Shown piece after piece: positions 57,101 to 64,000 of a stretch of DNA of 64,000 bases; position 1 is the stretch's first letter, and every line of letters starts with the position of its first letter. The DNA is from Pleodorina starrii. Lineage: Eukaryota > Chlorophyta > Chlorophyceae > Chlamydomonadales > Volvocaceae. Location: NCBI GenBank assembly GCA_030267565.1, contig BRXU01000016.1, positions 498,501-562,500 on the forward strand, in the 5' to 3' direction. The notes under the pieces were generated by a model that saw nothing but the letters and a program-made list of their open reading frames with translations, had not been told where the DNA came from and searched no databases. The position numbers were made by a program, and so were the translations under genes.

Positions 57101-60100
57101 AGGCGGCGCTGGCGGCGGCGCAGGCCGCCGGGCTCATCGTATCGGATGACATGGGCGGCGGCGCCGACAGCCCAAGCGCCATCGGCGGCGGCGGCGGCGG
57201 CGGGCACCTGCGCCGCAGCCGACGGGAGAACCGGGGCAACCGAGCCACGAACCTGTCGACGGCGCGTGGCGGTCGTGGCGGTCGTACTCGCGGCACTGAC
57301 GATGACGACGAGGATTACGACGAGGACGCGGATGAGGATGCGTTGACGTCTGAGGACGGGGACGAGGAGGGCGGCGCCGGCGGCGGCGTCGCTCGCGGCG
57401 GCAGCGCCGGCGTCGGCGGCGCCGGCGGTGAGGGCTACGTGGACGAGGACTCCGTACTTGTCGTGCGAGCTGTACGGGATGGTGTACGACGCGAGATCAC
57501 CAAGTCGGCCCTGCGCAAGGTAATGTATATATTATATAGCGGTTGGGAGCTGCGCGCTGGTTGGTTGGTTGGTTGGCTGGCGGGGGAAGGCGGGCGCAGG
57601 GGGTGGGTGGTTTCGGGGCTGTCGTACGGCACCGTGGTGCCGTTATTTGGAAGGCGACGGAGGCGCGAGTCCTGCTCCCCTTCCCTTCAGGCAAAAAAGA
57701 ACCCTATGAGAGAATCACATGTCTCTTCTCTTCCTTTGGTTTCCCCAAAGGGAAAGGAAGTCCCCTGTCTCCAGTCTCCCCCATGGGTCACGCTTGCTGC
57801 CGCCGCAAAAGGAAGTGCGGCGCAGCAGCAGCCGCTCCCAATATGTGAACGCATGCCCCCCGCCTCTACTGGAACGTTTTTGCCCAAGCCTGCGAATCCA
57901 CGACCCATCTGCAACCCCACATCGACCCCAACATGACACGCTTTCCTGTTACTTTACCGTTCACCGGCTCCGGCCCATACGTGGATAACCCCCCGCTGCG
58001 GTATCTTCTTTTTACCCCCAGCACACCACACCACACCACACCACCTGCCGCGTTCACCCCCCGCTCCCACCACCCCCAACACCACCCCCAACACCACCAC
58101 CCCGTTCCCACCTCGCTCAGGTTTATCACTTGCCCATCAACGAAGCCGCGTCCGCACTCAACATCGGCGTCACGGTACTTAAAAAGTACTGCCGCAAGTT
58201 CCGGGTGCCTCGCTGGCCGTACCGCAAGCTGCAGAGCATGGCCAAGCTCATCGAGTCGTTCGAGCGGTACAAGAAGAACGCCTTTTCGAACGGCGACATT
58301 GAGGGCGCGGCGGATTGCCAGGTGGGTTTGCAAGCGTGACTGCCAGAGGGTTCGGGTTCGGGGGTTGCCAAGTGTGACGATGAAAAAAAAACAAAGAGCG
58401 GAGCCTGCGGAGAGCCTGTTGCTTGCCTTCACAACTGCTGAAATGTGCCGTACTTTTGGTTGTCGTCCGTACGACAGGACGTGATCGACCGGCTGCTCAA
58501 GTTCCGGGAGGAGGTTTACGACAATCCGGACAAGGACATCGATGAGAGCGTCAAGAAGCTGCGCCAGGTGCGCCATGCCGTACTTGCGCGCCGTACTACT
58601 TGCGCGCGCCGCACGTGACAGCAAAATGACAAAGGGGTCTTACGCGGCGGTGCTATATGTACCGCCCGCCGCCGCCTTCCCGCCCCCACGGCGCCGTAGG
58701 ACGGGATGTCTGCTGCTCTGATTGAGGCGTTAGGCGCTAGGCGGCAGAGAAGCCGGCACTGAACGCCGTGCTCTGAATCTCGTGCTGCGAAAATCCACCA
58801 GCCAGCCAACCAGCCAGCCAACCAGCCAGCCGGACAAACCCGGACGGTACCAAAGCCACGTACGTGGCAATCGGATTTGTGGTACCGGATGTGAAGCGGC
58901 CGGGTTTCACTGCCGAATGCCTCGGAGGTGGTTTTTAGGGTTGGGAATTACAGTTACACGTTACGCGTAACTGTAATTTACATTACGTAATTACGTAATG
59001 CGGCCAAAAAGTCATGTAATATTACAAAAAAGGCGTAATTACGTTACGGTCTGAAAACGGTCCTCAAAACGCGTAAAATTGTAACGGGCGTAACGACCGC
59101 CCGTCGAACACCTCTTTCCTGTCTCTTTCTCACCGCGGAACTGCGTCTGAATGTTTGACCTAAGCATCTATCAACTCGGCTTACTGACGGAATACCTATA
59201 GCTTACTGCTCAAGCTCAAAATCGGGAACACTGACTGGCTCAAACATCGAACATAACGCTGTTATCACGCCCGCTGTGTTGAATCATCAATTCTCAGGAT
59301 ATCATGCTATCCGAACACCAATTTAGGCCTCGGCCTCGGTCTCGCCGGTCGTCAGGTTCAACTTCGGCTGCACCTCCAACCAGTCCAGGAAGCGGTCCCA
59401 GTCGTCCTGGGTCACCGGCTTCTGCTCGCGGTCCAGCACGCGGTAGTTGAAGTACACGTAGACCAGCAGGCCGACCCGGGAGGCCAGCAGGCGGTTGCGC
59501 TTGTCCGTCCAGATGTTCTTAAAGGCGCTCCAGTTGCGCTCGCCGCCGCAGGCCGTAGCTGGGATGTTGAACAGCATCTGCAGTCCGACTCCAGCTCGTG
59601 GATGATGTCGCAGATCAACCCCATGAACTCTTGAGGGGGCGCGTAGGGAGGTGGGCAGTTTCAGGTTGGCAACACAGAAAAGCAGAAGGCTAAAGGGTGG
59701 GTAACACAATACACAGACAAGCAAAAACCCAGACAGGCCAAGCCCTTTCAGTCCGTGGTAGCTGGGTTCCCACTCCGAAGCTCCCAACCCAAGTTACCCA
59801 ACCCGCCCACAAACAATGAAACAAAACGTCGCTCACCCTCAACAGCCTCGATGTCAGACCAGAACTGCTTGTCCAACACGGCCGCCGCCGTCTCACTGCA
59901 CGTGCCGTTCTTCTCGGGCCAGTGGCGCAGAACGACGGAAGCGCCCAGCGCCTCCTTGCAGATGCTGAGAGACCGCAGCATCAGAACCACCGAGGCAAAG
60001 CGCGTCGCTCCGTCCGCCACCAGGTCGCTGGAAACCTTGAGCCGCTCGCGCTCCGCCTTCAGGATTGCGTTAGGCAGCTGCCCGCGGCCGAAGCAGTTCA

Positions 60101-62348
60101 CGACCCCACGGGCCCGCTTGATAACCGCGCCCGTCAGCGCCATCTTGCCGATGTCATTGAGGAACAGGTTGAGGCAGTGGGCACCGCAGCCGAAAGCGAT
60201 GATGGGCTTCTTGTCCGCGCGCTGCTTGGCGAAGTCGGCCCACAGCTTCTTGTTGGCGGTGGGGGTGTCGGAGATGAAGGACACCACCTTGCTGTCCAGG
60301 CCGTGCTGCTCGATGATGCTGTTCAGACTCTCCAGCATGAAGTCCGCCGTGCAGCGCTCGCCCTTGCAGTTGATCATGTCAATGAAGAAGGACGCCCCGT
60401 AGCAGCAGACCATGTAGTTCAGCAAGTGCTGGTCACCCTGCGTCCGGCTCCAGCCATCCGACGTGATCGTCACGTAGCGCGCCTTCGACAACTGCTCCTG
60501 GACCGCCTCCGCCACCATGCAGTAGATAGCAAACAGCAGCGGCTGCGAGACCTCGTGTCGGGACGGCAGCACGTAGGCGGGGCGCAGCAGCTTGAAGACG
60601 GCCTTGACGGACGGCTGCTCCACCCAGCTGAACGGCAAGCCGCACAGAATGATCATCTTCACGATAGCAAGCACTGCCCCTTCTTGCCGCAGCCCGGGTC
60701 TGGCGTCCCAGCCGCCTCGCCGATAATAGCCTCAGGCATCTGAAACTGCTTCCGGACCCAGTCGGACGGCTTGCCTTTGCCCGTTGGCGAGAGGCGCAGG
60801 CTCGGCAGCCCTTTGGCGGTTTTCGGGACGGAAGGCAGGGTGGTGCGGCTCCGAATCTGCTGATTGACTTCTTTAAGAGTATTTGGGTTGTCACCAGACT
60901 TTGGCGTGTTCGCGGCCATGTCACCCGAGTCGCACATGGCGATTGCAGTGCCAAGAAAGCTGGCCGCCTCACGGTTTGCAGCTGCTATTGCTTAGGTGGA
61001 AGGGGATAGGGTATAAAAGTATGAAAAACTTGACTTAAACGCATTTCAAGCGGTTTTGGGGCCCTTCGTACACGTGTACGGCTTGTGTAATATTACAAGT
61101 CCGTTTAGCAGCCCAAAATCGTGTAATTACATGTTTTACGTGTAATACGTATTACAGTTACGTATTACATTTGGAATTTTTCAAATTACAGTAATTTCGC
61201 AACCCTAGTGGTTTTAGGGTTATAGGGTGGCGGTGCGCCGCCGCACTCGTTTCGCACCGTCTGGCGCCCTCATCAGACAACACGTCAGACATCACGTCAG
61301 ACATCACGTCGCCTCGCGTCGCGTCGCGTGACATCTCACGCTGCATGAAGCAGGAAGCAGGAAGCATGATTCGGGGAGGCGGGACGACCCGCCCCCGGTG
61401 GTTTCCGTAACAGCCCCTGGGCCCTATATAGGAGGATCGATCTAGGGGGGGGGGGTTGAACGATGTTGATATACGTGTTGTAAGGGTGTCTCAGCGATGT
61501 ATGGGTGTCATAGCGTCACCCATTCATTGCGCCCGGCATCACGCCCGTCCTGCCCCCCGCCCGCCCGCCTGTTGCGGCAGGCGAACTTCAAGATTGAGTA
61601 CCGGCAGCGGCAGGGACAGACACAGGGCGCGCCACCGACGGCGGGGCTGGCGAGGACTTCCCTGAACGGTGAGTTGCGCCTTGTGCGCCTGCGGGGGCAT
61701 GGGAACGTGGTTCCGCGGGCGGGGGGACGCGGGGGTGGGAATGACGCTGGACGTTGGACGCTGGACGCGGGGGTGGGAATGACGCTGGACGTTGGGACGT
61801 TTCCCACTTCCGTGTCCGCGTCTGCTGCGGGGTGTCCCACTGGGTCTACCACTGGTCAGCTCAGGGCCAGGGCGTGGAACGTTCCCGTCCCATCCGGGGT
61901 GCAAACGTGAAACCACCCAGGGACACCAAGTCAGTGACATAACACAAAGTCCAAAGGGAGTAGCATCAGCAGGAGAAGGAGTAGAGCAGAGTAGCAGCAG
62001 CAGGAGTAGAGCAGCGCCCTCACTGCCCTCAACCCACCACCACCACAGCCGCCACCCCCCACCCCCCACTCCCATGGCCACGAGTCTGACCTGGGGACAC
62101 GTTGTTTCCTCGCCCGTTTCCTCGCAGGCGCCGGCATCCCGGACCTGGGAGACGCGGCGTCGTTGATCACCCACCCGGGCGCAGCCCCCGCCGGGGCGCT
62201 GGTCGCCGGTGCACCCAGCAGCAACAACCTGACTCGCGACTTCGAGACCCTCTCCGTCAACGGCGTCGCCAACGCCGCCGCCGCCGCCGCCGCTGCCGCC
62301 GCCGCGGCCGCATCCGCGCTGGAAGGCCGTGACGTTGCGGCGGCTTAG
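51160..62348 (+). CDS. Large RWP-RK domain transcription factor
   Basis: Nine exons in phase: one ending 51585 (start near 51160), 51837-52130, 52594-52828, 53423-54528, 54832-57519, 58121-58321, 58478-58567, 61581-61668, 62128-62348. The RWP-RK domain spans the 57519/58121 junction: ITKSALRK-VYHLPINEAA, ALNIGVTVLKKYCRKF and the signature PRWPYRKLQS. RWP-RK proteins bind DNA; algal members control nitrogen assimilation (NIT2), sex (MID) and other programmes. Before the domain lie long Gln/His-rich runs (55890-56170, 56390-56480), Ala/Gly-rich stretches and an acidic patch (TDDDDEDYDEDADEDA). A coiled segment (VIDRLLKFREEVYDN) and an Ala-rich tail follow. Gln-rich regions recall NIT2, but the protein is much larger, so orthology is not claimed. 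A hAT element sits in the intron 58568-61580. Confidence 0.85.
57946..58017 (+). repeat. Adjacent family II and inverted family I copies
   Basis: Family II (CTGTTACTTTACCGTTCACC through TACGTGGATAACC) runs directly into inverted family I (GCTGCGGTATCTTCTTTTTA) within an RWP-RK intron, which suggests that the two are parts of one longer repeat. Confidence 0.7.
58795..58833 (+). repeat. 12-bp AACCAGCCAGCC tandem repeat
   Basis: About three copies just outside the hAT element. Confidence 0.75.
58928..58935. other. hAT target-site duplication, left
   Basis: GTGGTTTT, identical to 61208-61215. Confidence 0.9.
58936..61207 (-). mobile_element. hAT-superfamily DNA transposon in RWP-RK intron
   Basis: 2272 bp. 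The left end reads TAGGGTTGGGAATTACAG and the reverse complement of the right end reads TAGGGTTGCGAAATTACTG, giving imperfect terminal inverted repeats. Perfect 8-bp target duplications GTGGTTTT flank it at 58928-58935 and 61208-61215. Both subterminal regions are packed with GTAATTAC/TACGTAAT-type motifs, the pattern of hAT transposase binding regions. It carries a transposase-derived gene on the minus strand. It lies in the RWP-RK intron between exons 58478-58567 and 61581-61668, antisense to the host gene. Confidence 0.92.
59323..60937 (-). pseudogene. hAT transposase, frame-broken
   Basis: Reading from 60937 down, an N-terminal piece (MCDSGDMAANTPKSG...) ends at a stop near 60660. The next segment continues in a different frame (60674 to about 59838) with VKMIILCGLPFSWVEQPS, YVTITSDGWSRTQGDQHLLN, VSFISDTPTANKKLW and FGCGAHCLNL, which match the DUF659/RNase-H-like core of hAT transposases. 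A GT-AG intron joins VEG to EFMGLICDIIHELESD. Near 59583 a one-base frame change separates this from the hAT dimerisation motif (FNIPATACGGERNWSAFKNI...) that runs to the stop at 59323. With two frame breaks and no complete BED finger, the protein is probably not functional, unless one break is an unrecognised intron. Confidence 0.8.
61208..61215. other. hAT target-site duplication, right
   Basis: GTGGTTTT, identical to 58928-58935. Confidence 0.9.
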
Positions 62349-64000
62349 GAGGCCGGCTTCCGGGTCCGTTCGCTAACGCCGTCTCCGTCTCCGCTGTGGT
62401 ATCTTCTTTTCGCCCCGGGCGATAGGGCAGTGGGGCACGGCGCGGCGCGGCGCCTTGCACGGCGGCGCGAGGCTGTGTTGGCTGGGCCACGTTTGGCTGC
62501 AGGTGGATGTCTGCGATGCCGGAGAGGGGGTGGGTGGGTGGCGAGGAGTGTCCGGGGCGAGGAATCGGGCGGCGAGGAGGGTAAAAAATGATACCGCGAG
62601 GAGGGCGAGGAGGGTGTGGCGGCGAGGAGTGGGCGGTGTGACGTCCGCTCCTCACGAGAATTAGGAGCAGTTAGACCGGGACGTGTGCGTGCAGTCGTGT
62701 GCGCGCGGGCGGGCGGGCTGGCTAGCGGGCTCTGGTTGCATGGCAGGTGCAGCGCGGCCGTCCCTGGGGGGGGGCAGCCGCCGTGGCCTGTGTCCTGGCG
62801 GTCCGTCCGATGAAGGGTGCGATGCCCGCCAGAGGGCGGCCCCGTTCCTTGGCCTGCGATCCGGCCCACGTGAGCTCACGGCCGTCCTCCGCTTGAGTTA
62901 TTAGTCCCCAGTAGTTGGCCACAGGCTGGCAGCACAGGGGAAGTGGGCCGAGTGGGGTAAAGCTCCGGCAGATGCCCGCCCCACCTACGTTAGTATGTGT
63001 ATGTGTATGTATGTATGTGTGCGTGTGTGCGTGTCTCCGTGTGAGGACGGCCCGGGATGGGCGGGTGGCCATGGGCGGAGAGGCAGTGGAGGGATACGTG
63101 TACTGCTGCAACATGCTGATGGGCTGTGGCGTGTCTCTGGTTGCGGCGGGCGCCCCGGTGGAGCGGAGCCACACCGAGGGCGGGGCGGGGCGGGGCGTCC
63201 CCATCCGCGGCTTTCCCCAGCGGCGAGGGGCAGCGGCAGGGCGGATGCGGGAGGAGTGGAGTGGTGCCTGCGAGGGCACCGCTGGGTGGCTCGCAGCGGC
63301 GGCTTCAGCACTACGACAGATCCCTTGGGAACCCTGCTGGTGTCCTGCGCCGCGCCCCGCCCTCGGGCCTCGGGGGTTGTTGATTGTTGGGAGATGATCT
63401 GAGAGGGGTAGCTGCGTCATCAAGATGGGGGCTCCCGCTGGGGGGTAGCCGTCGGCGGCGGCGCCGGAAGCGGGGATCGTTTGTGGCAGTAGGTCAGTAC
63501 GGCAGATCGGGCATGAAGCGCCGAGCAGTCCTGCTTCCGATGCGCAGCGCCCCAGGGGGGGAAGGGACGCGGAATCGGGAAAACCTACTTGAAGAGGAGC
63601 GGAATTCGGGTTCGCGTTCCCGCTTCTCTCGGGCGGCGGTGTTCTCGCAGGAGGAGAGGGTGAATGGTGAGACTGGAGCGTGAGAGGAGAGGGCTGGAGG
63701 AGGAGGAGGAGGAGGAGGAAGCCGTGTCGTTCGATGCACGCGCGGCGGGGGAGGAGATGCAGTACGATGCGGGGGAGGCGGCATTGGGCTCTAAAGGGCG
63801 GCCGGCGGCGGTGACACGACGGCCGGGTTGGTGCATCGGTGACCGCTAGTGGCTTGCCACGGCGGAGAGTGTGCTGTACAGTACGACAGGGTTGGTAGGT
63901 GGGTACGACAGGGCGCAATGGCGTGCTGGGGTACGACAGTGCTGGGGTACGACAACACACCGTCACCGTGCCGGGTACAGGCGGAGGATTGAAAGGGGGG
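62349..64000. other. Downstream of RWP-RK gene: 3' UTR and unassigned sequence
   Basis: Starts with an inverted family I copy (62367-62412). Further on, open frames on the plus strand at about 63072-63397 and 63664-63849 (the latter with a poly-Glu run) show no recognisable domain. A CA/TG-rich tract lies at about 62993-63030. The last 150 bp contain several TACGACAG/GTACGACA motifs typical of introns in this window, so a gene may continue beyond the edge. Confidence 0.35.
62367..62412 (-). repeat. Dispersed family I copy, inverted, longest form
   Basis: GTTCGCTAACGCCGTCTCCG then TCTCCGCTGTGGTATCTTCT, just after the RWP-RK stop codon. Confidence 0.7.

Overview
The window looks like nuclear DNA of a volvocalean green alga (the Chlamydomonas, Gonium, Volvox group). 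It is very GC-rich, genes are split into many short exons, and introns are full of microsatellites. Proteins carry long Ala, Gly and Gln runs, short TTTTAGGG-type tracts are scattered about, and the gene families fit (class III cyclase, RWP-RK factor, CASTOR/POLLUX-type channel). Species and chromosome cannot be fixed from the sequence. Almost all long reading frames are repeat-driven shadows, so the gene models here were built by hand from splice sites and phase. For five of the six models, every visible junction keeps phase; the RWP-RK model does so from about 51.1 kb onward.

Layout. 366-2836 (+): C-terminal part of a multi-exon protein, probably metallophosphoesterase-like. 2837-11334: about 8.5 kb with no convincing gene, rich in simple repeats and one strong inverted repeat. 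11335-24862 (-): 17 visible exons of a large PAS plus class III nucleotidyl cyclase with guanylyl-cyclase-type residues; its 5' end is not found and faces a degenerate retroelement-like patch (about 25.6-27.5 kb). 27816-32882 (+): secretory-pathway protein with a GT2-like glycosyltransferase region. 35456-38655 (-): PDCD2/PDCD2-like protein, convergent with the previous gene. 39129-46437 (+): CASTOR/POLLUX (DMI1)-like ion channel, divergent from PDCD2 across a 473-bp shared promoter region. 46438-50488: gene-poor. About 50.5-62348 (+): large Gln/Ala/Gly-rich RWP-RK transcription factor. 62349-64000: unassigned.

Two mobile elements sit inside introns. One (16159-17874, cyclase intron) has the A1-ORF-B1-A2-B2 order of split direct repeats known from PAT/Kangaroo-type DIRS retrotransposons. 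It encodes only a zinc-knuckle Gag, carries a 70-bp tandem array, and is flanked by a perfect 342-bp direct duplication of host intron. This is the most unusual object in the window. The other (58936-61207, RWP-RK intron) is a hAT transposon with terminal inverted repeats, a perfect 8-bp target duplication and a frame-broken transposase. Introns also hold two dispersed short repeat families, and one cyclase micro-exon lacks an AG acceptor.

The genes are not an operon and no shared pathway is evident. Plausible roles are cGMP signalling, secretory glycosylation, ribosome assembly, plastid or nuclear ion flux, and transcriptional control.
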